A stretch of 56,714 nt of DNA, taken from positions 1-56,714 of the forward strand of contig JAFEEH010000205.1 in NCBI GenBank assembly GCA_018241185.1, in the 5' to 3' direction. Each line of letters opens with the position of its first letter. Position 1 is the stretch's first letter. Position numbers and translations under genes: made by a program. The notes under the pieces were generated by a model. The model saw nothing but the letters and a program-made list of their open reading frames with translations, was not told the DNA's origin and did no database searches. This stretch comes from Pseudomonadota bacterium. GTDB lineage: Bacteria > Pseudomonadota > Gammaproteobacteria > Burkholderiales > Burkholderiaceae_C. Of the stretch, positions 36,600 to 46,027 are shown in pieces.

Positions 36600-37817
36600 T
36601 CAGCGATTCTTGTGATAAACGTCGATGAACACCGCGGCCAGCAGCACCAGGCCCTTGATCACCTGCTGGTAGTCGATGCCGATGCCCATGATCGACATGC
36701 CGTTGTTCATCACCCCCATGACGAAGGCGCCGATGACGGCTCCCGTCACCTTGCCCACGCCGCCCGAGGCCGAGGCACCGCCGATGAAGCAGGCGGCGAT
36801 CACGTCCAGCTCGAAGCCCAGACCGGCCTTGGGTGTGGCGGTGTTCAGGCGCGCGGCGAACACCAGCCCGGCCAGGCCGGCCAGCGCGCCCATGTTCATG
36901 AAGGCGTAGAAGCTCAGCCGCCGGGTGTCGATGCCCGACAGGCGCGCCGCCTTTTCGTTCCCGCCCAGCGCGTAGATGCGGCGGCCCAGCGTGGTGCGGC
37001 GCGTGACGAAGTCGAACAGCAGGATCAGCACCGCCATGACGACCAGCACGTTGGGCAGGCCGCGGTACGAGGCCATCAGCCAGGCGAAGCCCACCATCAG
37101 CAGCGCGAAGATCGCATTGCGGCCGACAAACACCAGCAGCGGCTCGGCGCCGATGCCGTGCGCGAGCTGTCGCTGGCGCGTGCGCCAGCCGGCGATGGCG
37201 AAGGCCGCGCCCGCCGCGACGCCCAGCAGCAGCGAGGTGACGCGCAGGCCGCCCGCACTGGCGATCGCCTCGGGGATGAAGCCACTGCTCAGGCGCTGGA
37301 ACACGTCGGGGAACGGCCCGACCGACTGCCCCTGCAGCACGGCCAGCGCCAGGCCCTTGAAGACCAGCATGCCCGCCAGCGTGACGATGAAGGACGGGAT
37401 GCGCGCATAGGCGACGAACCAGCCCTGCACGGCCCCCACCAGTGCGCCGACCGCGATGCACAGCACCACGGCGGGCAGCACGGGCCAGTCGTGCTCGACC
37501 ATCAGCACCGCCGCGATGGCACCGACGAAGCCGCAGACCGAGCCCACCGACAGGTCGATGTGGCCTGCCACGATGACCAGCAGCATGCCCAGCGCCATGA
37601 TGACGATGTAGCTATTCTGCAGCACCAGGTTGGTGAGGTTGAGCGGCTGCATCAGCGTGCCGTCGGTCACGACCTGGAAGAAGACCATGATCGCGATCAG
37701 GCAGATCAGCATGCCGTACTCGCGCAGGTGGTGCTTCAGGAAGGACGCGGCGGAGCTCTCCGTGCCGGCGCGAGCCGGGGCGGTGGGCAGCGCGGCGCTG
37801 GCCGTCTTCTCGTTCAT
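36600..37817 (-). CDS. gguB: Multiple-sugar ABC transporter permease, GguB/MmsB type
   Basis: Membrane subunit of a ChvE-GguA-GguB-type importer for aldoses such as glucose, galactose, arabinose and xylose. 405 residues from the ATG at 37815-37817. Longer than ordinary CUT2 permeases, with the [19 protein letters not shown]-terminal span, [40 protein letters not shown] and [20 protein letters not shown]. The start overlaps the stop of the ATP-binding subunit gene by 4 bases. Confidence 0.92.
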   Translation of the reverse strand: MNEKTASAALPTAPARAGTESSAASFLKHHLREYGMLICLIAIMVFFQVVTDGTLMQPLNLTNLVLQNSYIVIMALGMLLVIVAGHIDLSVGSVCGFVGAIAAVLMVEHDWPVLPAVVLCIAVGALVGAVQGWFVAYARIPSFIVTLAGMLVFKGLALAVLQGQSVGPFPDVFQRLSSGFIPEAIASAGGLRVTSLLLGVAAGAAFAIAGWRTRQRQLAHGIGAEPLLVFVGRNAIFALLMVGFAWLMASYRGLPNVLVVMAVLILLFDFVTRRTTLGRRIYALGGNEKAARLSGIDTRRLSFYAFMNMGALAGLAGLVFAARLNTATPKAGLGFELDVIAACFIGGASASGGVGKVTGAVIGAFVMGVMNNGMSIMGIGIDYQQVIKGLVLLAAVFIDVYHKNR

Positions 37818-39403
37818 GCGGGGACTCCCTCGGTATGGTGCGCGCCGCGCGCCTGCGCGCGCAGGATGGCGGCCATGATGCGTTCCTGCGTCGCCTCGGC
37901 CGTGGGCATCTCGGCCACGAAGCGGCCTTCGTTCATGACGTAGAGCCGGTCGGTGATGCCCAGCAGCTCGGGCATCTCGGAGGAGATGACGACCACGCAG
38001 CGGCCCTGCGCGGCCAGCTCGGCGATCAGGGTGTAGATCTCGTACTTCGCACCCACGTCGATGCCGCGTGTGGGCTCGTCGAGGATCAGCACCTGCGGGT
38101 CGGTGAACAGCCACTTGGCGATCACGACCTTCTGCTGGTTGCCGCCCGAAAGATTCACCGTCTTCTGCTCCACGCCCGAGCAGCGGATGCGCAGGGCCTG
38201 GCGGTAGCGTTCGGCCACCGCGTGTTCGCGGCCGCGGTCGATCACGCCGGTGCGCGACGAGACGCCGGCCATGTGGGCCAGCGGCGTATTGAAGCGGATG
38301 CTTTCTTCCAGCACCAGGCCGGCGCCCTTGCGGTCCTCGGTCACGTAGGCCAAGCCGGCGGCGATGGCGCGGTCGACGGTGGTGACATGGAGCGGCCGGC
38401 CGTCGAGCAGCACCTCGCCGCGGATGGCGCAGCCCCAGCTGCGGCCGAACACGCTCATGGCGAACTCGGTGCGGCCGGCGCCCATGAGGCCCGCGATGCC
38501 CACCACCTCGCCGCGGCGCACGTTCAGGTTCAGTCCGTCGAGGAAAGCGCGACCGGGCCGTTCGGGATGTTCGGCCGACCAGCCGCGCACCTCGAAGCCC
38601 AGCTCGCCGATGGCCGGCGTGCGGGGTGGGTAGCGGTCGGTCAGCGCGCGGCCGACCATGCCGCGGATGATGCGGTCTTCGTCCACCGGCGCCGCGCGGC
38701 AGTCGATGGTCTCGACCGTGCGGCCGTCGCGCAGCACGGTGACGGCGTCGGCCACGCGCGCGATCTCATTGAGCTTGTGCGAGATGAGGATGCAGGTGAT
38801 GCCCTGCGCGCGCAGTTCCAGCAGCAGGTCGAGCAGGGCCTGACTGTCGTTCTCGTTGAGGCTGGCGGTGGGCTCGTCGAGGATCAGCAGCCGCACGCGC
38901 TTGGACAGCGCCTTGGCGATCTCGATGAGCTGCTGCTTGCCCACGCCCAGCGGGCCGACCAGCGCGTCGGGCCGCTCGGCCAGGCCCACCTTGGCCAGCA
39001 GCTCCTGCGTCTGGCGGTAGGTGGCGATCCAGTCGATCACGCCGGCCGCGGCCTGCTCGTTGCCCAGGAAGATGTTCTCGGCGATCGAGAGCATCGGGAC
39101 CAGCGCCAGCTCCTGGTGGATGATGATGATGCCGGCGCGCTCGCTGTCGTGGATGCCGCCGAAGTGCTGTACCTGGCCGTCGAAGACGATGTCACCTTCG
39201 TAGTCGCCGTGTGGGTACACGCCGCTGAGCACCTTCATCAGCGTGGACTTGCCGGCGCCGTTCTCGCCCACCAGGGCATGGATCGAGCCGGCGCGCACGC
39301 GCAGGTCGACGCGGTCGAGCGCGACCACGCCCGAGAAGGGCTTGCGGATGCCCCGCATCTCCAGCAGCGTGTCGTCGGTGCGCGCGTCGTCTCCTGCCAG
39401 CAT
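37814..39403 (-). CDS. gguA: Multiple-sugar ABC transporter ATP-binding protein, GguA/MmsA type
   Basis: Double-ATPase subunit partnered with the GguB-like permease and ChvE-like binding protein; 529 residues. N-terminal half: [61 protein letters not shown]-terminal half: [52 protein letters not shown]. All are typical of the CUT2 family. It starts 30 bases downstream of the chvE-like stop and overlaps gguB by 4 bases. Confidence 0.93.
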   Translation of the reverse strand: MLAGDDARTDDTLLEMRGIRKPFSGVVALDRVDLRVRAGSIHALVGENGAGKSTLMKVLSGVYPHGDYEGDIVFDGQVQHFGGIHDSERAGIIIIHQELALVPMLSIAENIFLGNEQAAAGVIDWIATYRQTQELLAKVGLAERPDALVGPLGVGKQQLIEIAKALSKRVRLLILDEPTASLNENDSQALLDLLLELRAQGITCILISHKLNEIARVADAVTVLRDGRTVETIDCRAAPVDEDRIIRGMVGRALTDRYPPRTPAIGELGFEVRGWSAEHPERPGRAFLDGLNLNVRRGEVVGIAGLMGAGRTEFAMSVFGRSWGCAIRGEVLLDGRPLHVTTVDRAIAAGLAYVTEDRKGAGLVLEESIRFNTPLAHMAGVSSRTGVIDRGREHAVAERYRQALRIRCSGVEQKTVNLSGGNQQKVVIAKWLFTDPQVLILDEPTRGIDVGAKYEIYTLIAELAAQGRCVVVISSEMPELLGITDRLYVMNEGRFVAEMPTAEATQERIMAAILRAQARGAHHTEGVPA

Positions 39404-39433
39404 CGTGGTCCTGCCCTGTACCGCCGCGCGGCC

Positions 39434-40504
39434 TTACTTGATCTGCGAGGCCTTGTAGTAGCCGCTGTCGACCAGCACCTTCTCGTAGTTGCTCTTGTCC
39501 ACCAGCACCGGCTTGAGCAGGTACGAGGGCACGACCTTCACGCCGTTGTTGTAGGTCTTGGTGTCGTTGACCTCGGGCGTCTTGCCGCTGAGCACGGCGT
39601 CGACCATGTCGGCCGACACGCGGGCGAGTTCGCGCGTGTCCTTGAACACGGTGGAGTACTGCTCGCCGCGCAGGATCGACTTGACCGAGGGCACTTCCGC
39701 GTCCTGGCCCGACACGACCGGGCAGGGCTGCTGCGCGGTGCAGTAGCCCACGCCCTTGAGCGAGGACAGGATGCCGATCGACAGCCCGTCGTAGGGCGAG
39801 AGCACCGCGTCGACGCGCGCCTTTCCGTAGAAGGCCGAGAGCAGGTTGTCCATGCGGGCCTGCGCCACGGCGCCGTCCCAGCGCAGGGTGCCGACCTTGT
39901 CCATGCCCATCTGCTTGCTGCGCACCACGAGCTTGCCGCTGTCGATGTAGGGCTTGAGCACCGACATCGCGCCGTCGTAGAAGAAGAAGGCGTTGTTGTC
40001 GTCGGGCGAGCCGCCGAAGAGCTCGATGTTGAACGGGCCCTTTCCATTCTTCAGGCCGAGCTTGTCGACGATGGAGGTGGCCTGCAGCACGCCGACCTGG
40101 AAGTTGTCGAAGGTGGCGTAGTAGTCGACGTTCTTCGAGCCCTTGATGAGCCGGTCGTAGGCAATGATCTTCACGCCCTTGTCGGCCGCGTTCTGCAGGG
40201 CCTTGGTGAGCGTGGTGCCGTCGATCGACGCGATCACCAGCACCTTGGCGCCCTTGGTGACCATGTTCTCGATCTGCGCGAGCTGGTTGGGGATGTCGTC
40301 GTCGGCGTACTGCAGGTCGGTCTGGTAGCCGCGGCCCTTGAGCACCTTGACCATGTTGTCGCCGTCGGCGATCCAGCGGGCCGAGGACTTGGTGGGCATG
40401 GCGATGCCGACCAGGGCCTTGCCCTGGGCCAGCACCGCGGTCGGGGCCATGACGGCCAGCGCCGCGGCGGTAGCCAAAAGGTGTCGAAGGAAATTGCGTC
40501 GCAT
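39434..40504 (-). CDS. chvE: Periplasmic multiple-sugar-binding protein, ChvE type
   Basis: Receptor of the GguAB importer; in Agrobacterium, ChvE binds many aldoses and also signals to virulence and chemotaxis systems. The 356-residue precursor has a signal peptide ending AVLAQ (about residue 26), then [20 protein letters not shown], a motif characteristic of ChvE, and [39 protein letters not shown]. Between its start and the upstream ytfQ-like gene lies a 96-base repeat (40526-40621). Confidence 0.94.
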   Translation of the reverse strand: MRRNFLRHLLATAAALAVMAPTAVLAQGKALVGIAMPTKSSARWIADGDNMVKVLKGRGYQTDLQYADDDIPNQLAQIENMVTKGAKVLVIASIDGTTLTKALQNAADKGVKIIAYDRLIKGSKNVDYYATFDNFQVGVLQATSIVDKLGLKNGKGPFNIELFGGSPDDNNAFFFYDGAMSVLKPYIDSGKLVVRSKQMGMDKVGTLRWDGAVAQARMDNLLSAFYGKARVDAVLSPYDGLSIGILSSLKGVGYCTAQQPCPVVSGQDAEVPSVKSILRGEQYSTVFKDTRELARVSADMVDAVLSGKTPEVNDTKTYNNGVKVVPSYLLKPVLVDKSNYEKVLVDSGYYKASQIK

Positions 40505-40525
40505 GTAGGGTCTCCGTGTGGAATC

Positions 40526-40621
40526 TCAGGGCACCCGCGGAACTGGCTTTGCCAGGCCACTGGGTGCGCCCCTTCCCGCGCAGTGAGAGAAGGGGGGAGC
40601 CGCGAAGCGGCGTGGGGGTTG
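40526..40621. repeat. 95-base repeat, family C, copy 2
   Basis: Begins TCAGGGCACCCGCGGAACTG, continues TGGCTTTGCCAGGCCACTGG and ends AGCCGCGAAGCGGCGTGGGG. It closely matches 23919-24013 and occupies nearly the whole gap between the ytfQ-like and chvE-like genes, ending at the ytfQ stop. Confidence 0.88.
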
Positions 40622-40622
40622 C

Positions 40623-41591
40623 TCAATACTTCCGCTTCGGGAATTCGGCGGCGGCGGTTTCCATGGGGAAGATGCCTTCCTCCGTCACGATGCGCTTGGG
40701 CACCGGCTTGCCGGCCAGGATGTCCTTGACGGCCGTCATGAGCTGCGGGCCGAGCAGCGGGCTGCATTCGATCGACACGTTGAGCTTGCCGGCCATCATC
40801 GCTTCGAAGGCGCCCTTGACGCCGTCGATGGAGATGATGGTGATGTCCTTGGCGGGCTTGAGGCCCGCTTCCTCGATGGCCTGGATGGCGCCGATGGCCA
40901 TGTCGTCGTTGTGCGCATACAGCACGTTGATGCCGTTCTTGCCCTCGGCCTTGAGGAAGGCTTCCATCACCTCCTTGCCCTTGGCGCGGGTGAAGTCGCC
41001 GGTCTGGCTGCGCACGATCTTGAACTTCGGGTCGGCCTTGATGATTTCCTCGAAGCCCTTCTTGCGGTCGATGGCGGGCGCCGAGCCCACGGTGCCCTGC
41101 AGTTCGACGATGCGGACCTCGCCCTTGTGGTCCTTCATCTTGTCGACCAGCCAGCGGCCGGCCTTGCGGCCTTCCTCGACGAAGTCCGAACCCATGAAGG
41201 TGACGTAGAGCGAGGTGTCCTTGGAGTTGACCGAGCGGTCGGTCAGCACCACCGGGATCTTGGCGGCCTTGGCCTCGCGCAGCACGTTGTCCCAACCCGA
41301 CTCGACCACCGGCGAGAAGGCGATCACGTCGACCTTCTGCGCGATGAAGGCGCGGATCGCCTTGATCTGGTTCTCCTGCTTCTGCTGGGCGTCGGAGAAC
41401 TTGAGCTCGATGCCGGCGTCCTTGGCCGCCGACTTGATCGATTCGGTGTTGGCGGTGCGCCATTCGCTCTCGGCGCCGACCTGGCTGAAGCCCAGCACGA
41501 TCTTCTTCTGCGCGAAGGCGGAGAGCGGGATCAGGGTGGAGGCCGACAGTGCGACGGCGGTGGCGATGACGTGTCTGCGGTTCGTTGGCAT
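40623..41591 (-). CDS. ytfQ: Periplasmic sugar-binding protein, YtfQ (galactofuranose) type
   Basis: Receptor of the YtfR-YtfT-YjfF-type importer; E. coli YtfQ binds galactofuranose, and homologues may take other furanoses such as arabinofuranose. The 322-residue precursor has a signal peptide ending SAFAQ, then IVLGFSQVGAESEWRTANTE, DVIAFSPVVESGWDNVLREA, VLYAHNDDMAIGAIQAIEEA and TIISIDGVKGAFEAMMAGK, all very like YtfQ. It is the promoter-proximal gene of the long minus-strand operon and is separated from its own ABC subunits by the ChvE-GguAB genes. It diverges from the LysR gene. Confidence 0.93.
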   Translation of the reverse strand: MPTNRRHVIATAVALSASTLIPLSAFAQKKIVLGFSQVGAESEWRTANTESIKSAAKDAGIELKFSDAQQKQENQIKAIRAFIAQKVDVIAFSPVVESGWDNVLREAKAAKIPVVLTDRSVNSKDTSLYVTFMGSDFVEEGRKAGRWLVDKMKDHKGEVRIVELQGTVGSAPAIDRKKGFEEIIKADPKFKIVRSQTGDFTRAKGKEVMEAFLKAEGKNGINVLYAHNDDMAIGAIQAIEEAGLKPAKDITIISIDGVKGAFEAMMAGKLNVSIECSPLLGPQLMTAVKDILAGKPVPKRIVTEEGIFPMETAAAEFPKRKY

Positions 41592-41665
41592 CGGTTGTCT
41601 CCTTGTGCCGTTTGTGTCCGCCGCCGGGCGATACCGTTGCCCAGGGCTGGCGGCAGTGTAGAAAC

Positions 41666-41690
41666 GAAATTGCTATCAATCCAATAGATT
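41666..41690. promoter_or_regulatory. Candidate operator in the ytfQ-LysR divergent gap
   Basis: GAAATTGCTATCAAT (41666-41680) differs by one base from GAAATTGCAATCAAT at 43512-43526, in the other divergent gap of this sugar cluster. It continues CCAATAGATTTTT. It could be the site of the GbpR-like LysR regulator. The GCTATCAATCCAATAG part also resembles the end of the family-A repeat, so chance or repeat origin remains possible. Confidence 0.45.
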
Positions 41691-41734
41691 TTTGGCCAGA
41701 ATCGATATCGTTCCGAGCATTCGCGCAAACCCTC

Positions 41735-42697
41735 ATGACCGCCTTCTCCGACTACACCCACTGGTTCCTGCGCGCCCGTCTGAAGACGCGCCAGTTGCTG
41801 TTGCTCACTGCGCTGGAGGAGGAAGGCAACATCCACGCCGCGGCCCGCGCGCTCAACATGACGCAGCCGGCGGCCTCGAAGCTGCTGAAGGACCTGGAGG
41901 ACATGCTGGAGGTGCCGCTGTTCGAGCGCCTGCCGCGCGGCATGCGGCCGACCTGGTATGGCGAGACCATGATCCGCCACGCGCGCCAGGCGCTGGCCAG
42001 CCTGAGCCAGGCGCACGAGGAACTCACGGCGCTGAAGGCCGGCCGCTACGGACAGGTGGGCGTGGGCGCGATCACCTCGCCAGCACTGGCGCTGCTGCCG
42101 CCGGCCATCGCGATGGTCAAGCGGGAGCAGCCCAGCCTGCGGGTGGTGCTGGAGATCGAGACCAGCCCGGTGTTGCTCGAGCATCTGCGCCAGGGGCGGC
42201 TGGACATCCTGCTGGCGCGCTTCTTCGCCGGCGAGGACCAGAGCGACCTGCGTTACGAGGCCATCACCAGCGAGCCGGTGTGCACGGTGGCGCGCCCCGG
42301 CCATCCGCTGGCCGGCAAGCACGACCTGCAACTGGCCGACGTGAAGGACGCGGCCTGGATCGTGCCGCCGGCCGGCAGCGTGCTGCGGCACCGCTTCGAG
42401 CTCATGTTCCAGGAGGCGGGGCTCAAGCCGCCCTTCGACATCATCGAGACGGCGGCCCTGCTGTTCATCACCCGCATGCTGCAGCAGAGCGACATGCTGT
42501 GCGTGATGGGCACCGAGGTCGCGCGCTACTACGCGTCGCACGGCATCCTCACCGTGCTGCCGCTGGAGATGGCCTGCCATATGGACGACTTCGGCCTCAT
42601 CACACGCGGCGACCGGGCGCTCTCGCCCGGCGCGCAGCTGCTGGTGAAGGCGCTGAAGACGGCGTGTTTCCCGACTTACGGGCGCAAGCTGGATTGA
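41735..42697 (+). CDS. LysR-family transcriptional regulator, GbpR-like
   Basis: 320 residues with an N-terminal winged helix-turn-helix (LLLTALEEEGNIHAAARALN then MTQPAASKLLKDLEDMLEV, residues ~20-60) and a periplasmic-binding-like effector domain (VGVGAITSPALALLP to the C-terminus). Its closest recognised type is GbpR, the LysR protein that controls chvE in Agrobacterium in response to sugars. I chose the ATG at 41735; upstream in-frame starts run into the divergent promoter. It lies between the transporter operon and the sugar dehydrogenase/lactonase genes and probably controls both. Confidence 0.88.
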   Translation: MTAFSDYTHWFLRARLKTRQLLLLTALEEEGNIHAAARALNMTQPAASKLLKDLEDMLEVPLFERLPRGMRPTWYGETMIRHARQALASLSQAHEELTALKAGRYGQVGVGAITSPALALLPPAIAMVKREQPSLRVVLEIETSPVLLEHLRQGRLDILLARFFAGEDQSDLRYEAITSEPVCTVARPGHPLAGKHDLQLADVKDAAWIVPPAGSVLRHRFELMFQEAGLKPPFDIIETAALLFITRMLQQSDMLCVMGTEVARYYASHGILTVLPLEMACHMDDFGLITRGDRALSPGAQLLVKALKTACFPTYGRKLD

Positions 42698-42716
42698 ATG
42701 CGGGCGATGGCGGGGC

Positions 42717-43487
42717 TCAGACCCAGCCGGCGTCGACCTTGAACTCCTGCGCCGTGCACATGGCCGCAGCGTCGGAGGCGAGGAAGAGCACCATGTGCGC
42801 GATGTCGTGCGGCTTGAGCTTGTCGGGCAGGCACTGGTTGCGCGCGAGCTCCTTTTCGCCCTCCTCGTCGAGCCACAGCGCGATCTGCCGCTCGGTCATC
42901 ACCCAGCCGGGCGAGACGGTGTTGATGCGGATGCGGTCCTGGCCCAGCGGCTTGGCCAGGCCGCGCGTGAGGCCGTTGACCGAGGACTTGGCGATCGCGT
43001 AGCAGGGGTAGCCGCCGCCCTTGCCCTGCCAGCCGGTGGAGCCGAGGTTGACGATCGAGCCGCCGCCCAGGCGCCGCATGCCGGGCACGACGGACTGGAT
43101 GGCGAACAGGGCCGGGCGCTCGTTGATCGCCATGCGCTCCTCGTAGTAGGCCGGCGTGACCGACTCCAGCGTGTGGCGGTCGTCGCTCGCCACGTTGTTG
43201 ACCAGCACCGCGAAGGGACCGAGCTCGGCCTCCGCCTGCGCGATGGCGCCCTGCAATGCGGCGATGTCGCGCACGTCGCAGCGCCGCCACCAGGGTGTCG
43301 GCAGGCCGGCGTCGGCGATCTGCCGGGCCAGCGCCTCGCTTGGCGCCTCGGCGATGTCGATGAAGGCAACGCGCGCGCCCTGTTCGGCGAAGGCCTGCAC
43401 GATGCCGGCGCCGATACCGCTGCCACCGCCGGTGACGAAGACGTTCCTGTCGCGCAGGTCGGGGTAGGAGGCGAGGGGGGAGGTCAT
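42717..43487 (-). CDS. Short-chain dehydrogenase, probable aldose 1-dehydrogenase
   Basis: NAD(P)-dependent oxidation of a sugar (likely L-arabinose, D-galactose or a related aldose) to its lactone is inferred from context. The 256-residue SDR has the cofactor motif TGGGSGIG (residues 19-26), NNVA, catalytic Ser150 (NLGST) and Tyr163/Lys167 (YAIAK), and SPGWVMT. The ATG at 43485-43487 is chosen because the 23 codons upstream read through an AT-rich operator region. It is convergent with the LysR gene and divergent from the lactonase gene; lactonase and epimerase follow on the other strand. Confidence 0.85.
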   Translation of the reverse strand: MTSPLASYPDLRDRNVFVTGGGSGIGAGIVQAFAEQGARVAFIDIAEAPSEALARQIADAGLPTPWWRRCDVRDIAALQGAIAQAEAELGPFAVLVNNVASDDRHTLESVTPAYYEERMAINERPALFAIQSVVPGMRRLGGGSIVNLGSTGWQGKGGGYPCYAIAKSSVNGLTRGLAKPLGQDRIRINTVSPGWVMTERQIALWLDEEGEKELARNQCLPDKLKPHDIAHMVLFLASDAAAMCTAQEFKVDAGWV

Positions 43488-43511
43488 TGGGGTGTCTTTG
43501 ATTGATATATT

Positions 43512-43535
43512 GAAATTGCAATCAATGAATTGCAA
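43512..43535. promoter_or_regulatory. Candidate operator in the dehydrogenase-lactonase divergent gap
   Basis: A perfect inverted repeat TTGCAAT-CAATGA-ATTGCAA (43516-43535), overlapping GAAATTGCAATCAAT (43512-43526), which recurs with one change at 41666-41680. The surrounding ~70 bases are strikingly AT-rich (for example ATTGATATATTG and GATATTTTTAAG). Its form suits a LysR-type dimeric regulator. Confidence 0.5.
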
Positions 43536-43614
43536 AAAGATATTTTTAAGCATCAATATGCCTTGATAGCATTTGCGCCGTCAAGCGCGTTCGACGCTTC
43601 AGGAGACAACGAGG

Positions 43615-44541
43615 ATGAGCGCAACCGCAGCCCTGGCGCCGCGGCCCGTATCGGGTTCGTGGCGATGCCTTTGGGAGGCCGGTGCCGAATTGGGCGAGGG
43701 CGCGCTGTGGTCGCCCCGGCTGCAGGCGCTGTGGTGGGTCGACATCCTGGGCCGGCGCCTGCACCAGTGCGATGCGCAGGGCCAGTCGCGACGCAGCTGG
43801 CAGTTCGACGAGGAGGTGTCGGCCGTGGCCGAGGGCCGCGGCGAGCGCCTGCTGCTGGCCCTGCGGCGTGGCTTCGCGCGCTTCGCCCCCTTCGAGGCCG
43901 ATGCCATCCCGCGCTACCTGCACTGCCCGCGCCAGGAACTGCCGGGCAACCGCTTCAACGACGGCAAGTGCGACCCGCAGGGGCGCTTCTGGGCCGGCAG
44001 CATGGACTTCGACGCCGTGGCGCCCACGGGCACCCTGTACCGCTTCGACGCCGACGCGCGCTGTACGCCGCAGGACAGCGGCTTTCCCGTCTGCAACGGC
44101 CCGGCCTGGTCGCTGGACGGGCGCACGCTCTACTTCAACGACACCGTCGGCGCGCGGACCCTGGCCTACGACTTCGACCCGGTGTCGGGGGGCGTTTCCG
44201 GCCGCCGCGTGTGGCGCGAATGGGATCGAGACGCCGAGGGCCTGCCCGACGGCATGACGACCGATGCCGAGGGCGGCCTGTGGATCGCGCACTGGGGTGG
44301 CAGCAGCGTGACGCGACACCATCCCGTCAGCGGCGACTTGCTCGCGCGCATCGAGCTGCCGGTGACGCAGGTGACGAGTTGCGCTTTCGGTGGGCCCAAG
44401 CTGCGCACGCTGTTCATCACCAGTGCGGCGGTCGGCCTCGACGCCGCGCAGCGTGCGGCGCAACCGCTGGCCGGCGGGCTGTTCGCGGTCGACGTCGACG
44501 TGGCCGGCCTGCCGGCCGCGGTGTACGGCGGGGCGCCATGA
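43615..44541 (+). CDS. SMP-30/gluconolactonase family sugar lactonase
   Basis: Hydrolyses the aldonolactone produced by the dehydrogenase to the aldonic acid; a cytoplasmic six-bladed propeller of 308 residues needing a divalent metal. Typical SMP-30 segments are ELGEGALWSPRLQALWWVDI (with the metal-binding Glu), RFNDGKCDPQGRFWAGSM, FPVCNGPAWSLDGRTLYFND and GLPDGMTTDAEGGLWIAHWG. The ATG at 43615 is preceded by AGGAGA at 8 bases. It overlaps the aldose epimerase gene by 4 bases. L-arabinolactone is the likely substrate given the arabonate-type dehydratases, but this is inference. Confidence 0.92.
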   Translation: MSATAALAPRPVSGSWRCLWEAGAELGEGALWSPRLQALWWVDILGRRLHQCDAQGQSRRSWQFDEEVSAVAEGRGERLLLALRRGFARFAPFEADAIPRYLHCPRQELPGNRFNDGKCDPQGRFWAGSMDFDAVAPTGTLYRFDADARCTPQDSGFPVCNGPAWSLDGRTLYFNDTVGARTLAYDFDPVSGGVSGRRVWREWDRDAEGLPDGMTTDAEGGLWIAHWGGSSVTRHHPVSGDLLARIELPVTQVTSCAFGGPKLRTLFITSAAVGLDAAQRAAQPLAGGLFAVDVDVAGLPAAVYGGAP

Positions 44542-45473
44542 GCGCGCGTCACACGCTGTCCGACGTCCAGTGGTTGGCGCATGCGGGCCAGCGGCTCGGC
44601 TTGCTGCCCTCGCTCGGCGGTGGCGTGGCCGCGTGGCAGGTGGCACTTCCCGAGGGCGGGTGGCTGGACCTCTGGCGGCCCTGGGACGGGCACACGACGG
44701 ACATGTACCGCCTCGCATCCTTCGCGATGGTGCCGTGGTCCAACCGCATCAGCGGCGGGGGCTTTACGCACGGCCAGCGCCAGCATGCGATGCAGCCCAA
44801 CCGCGAGGGCGAGCCCTACCCCATCCATGGCGACGGCTGGCTGCAGCCGTGGCAGGGCGCGGCGGTCGAACCCGGTGTCTTCGAGATGCACCTGCGCTCG
44901 GACAGCCATGGCGGCAACCCCTACCGCTATCGCGCCACGCAGCGCTTCGCCCTCGTCGAAGGCGGGCTGGATCAGTCGGTGGAAGTGACCAACACCGGCG
45001 ACGAGGCGCTGCCCTTCGGCCTCGGCCTGCATCCGTGGTTCCCGCGCACCCCGCGCGCGCGGGTGCAGGCGTCGGTGGGCGGGGTGTGGCTCTCGGGCGC
45101 CGACCCGCTGCCAGTGGGCCACAGCACCGAACTCGCACCCGATTGGGACCTGCGCCGAGGCGTCGGCGCCGAGGGCAGCTTCGTCGACAACGGCTTCACT
45201 GGCTGGAACGGCGAAGCGGCCGTCGAGTGGCCGGAGCATGGGTTGCGTGTGACGCTGTCGGCGCGCGACGGCGCGCCCGGGGCCGAGTCGCCAACGGCCT
45301 TCTGCCTGGTGTACCGCCCGCCGGTGGGCAACGCCTTCTGCTTCGAGCCGATCACACACCCGATCGACGCCTTCCACCTCGACGGGCAGCCCGGTCTGCG
45401 CGTGCTGGCGCCGGGCGAATCGATGGTGTTGCACGCCGCCTGGCGCGTGCAGGCGATGACGTCGCCGGCCTGA
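44538..45473 (+). CDS. Aldose 1-epimerase family protein (GalM-like)
   Basis: Interconverts alpha and beta anomers of sugars, here likely to supply the anomer used by the dehydrogenase. The 311-residue beta-sandwich protein has PWSNRISGGGFTHG, PYPIHGDGWLQPW (first catalytic-type histidine) and FGLGLHPWFPRT (second), with the acid in CFEPITHPIDAFH. It begins within the lactonase stop (ATGA overlap), showing coupling. It converges on the thioredoxin-like gene with only 6 bases between stops. Confidence 0.9.
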   Translation: MSARHTLSDVQWLAHAGQRLGLLPSLGGGVAAWQVALPEGGWLDLWRPWDGHTTDMYRLASFAMVPWSNRISGGGFTHGQRQHAMQPNREGEPYPIHGDGWLQPWQGAAVEPGVFEMHLRSDSHGGNPYRYRATQRFALVEGGLDQSVEVTNTGDEALPFGLGLHPWFPRTPRARVQASVGGVWLSGADPLPVGHSTELAPDWDLRRGVGAEGSFVDNGFTGWNGEAAVEWPEHGLRVTLSARDGAPGAESPTAFCLVYRPPVGNAFCFEPITHPIDAFHLDGQPGLRVLAPGESMVLHAAWRVQAMTSPA

Positions 45474-45479
45474 GCCTGC

Positions 45480-46025
45480 TCAGACCGGCCGAGCGCTCGG
45501 CAGGGTGCGCAGGGCCTCGACCATCGCAGGCGCGGCCCAGTCGCGTTCGCCCTCGGCCCATGCGAGCGGGCGGCCGGCACCGTCGAACACGAAGGTTGCG
45601 GGCAGCGCCCGGCCACCCCAGGCCTTGAACACCGACTGGCTGCGGTCGAGCAGCACGGTGCCGTGGATCGGCACCTCGGCGAGGAAGCGGCGCACGCGCT
45701 CCGGCATCTCGCCATGGTTGAGCGCCACGAACTGCCAGCCCTGGGGTGCGAGTTGCTGCGCGAGCGTGTTGAGCGAGGGCATCTCGATGCGGCACGGGCC
45801 GCACCAGGTGGCCCACACGTTCACGAGCAATGGCCGGCCGGCGAAATCGGCCAGCGTGCGCGCCTCTTCACTCCGCAGCTCAGTGGCCTCGAGGCGCGGC
45901 GGTCGGGCGGGCCGCCAGCGGTCGAGGCCCGTGGCGGTCTCGGGCTGTGCATGCAGGAGCGGCCACGCCGCGCCCGCGAGCCCGGCGGCCGCGCCCGCGA
46001 GCAACCGCCGCCGCCCGTGCTGCAA
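45480..46025 (-). CDS. TlpA-like exported thioredoxin-fold protein
   Basis: A 181-residue predicted periplasmic thiol-disulfide oxidoreductase. The N-terminus (HGRRRLLAGAAAGLAGAAW, ending LHAQ) looks like a signal peptide with a twin-arginine flavour. The active site is WATWCGPCRIEMPSL, and the GRALPATFVFDGAGR cis-proline region is present. It may reduce cysteines for cytochrome c maturation or another envelope protein. It begins 2 bases after the transglutaminase-like gene's stop on the same strand, so these two are an operon. Confidence 0.9.
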   Translation of the reverse strand: MQHGRRRLLAGAAAGLAGAAWPLLHAQPETATGLDRWRPARPPRLEATELRSEEARTLADFAGRPLLVNVWATWCGPCRIEMPSLNTLAQQLAPQGWQFVALNHGEMPERVRRFLAEVPIHGTVLLDRSQSVFKAWGGRALPATFVFDGAGRPLAWAEGERDWAAPAMVEALRTLPSARPV

Positions 46026-46027
46026 GG

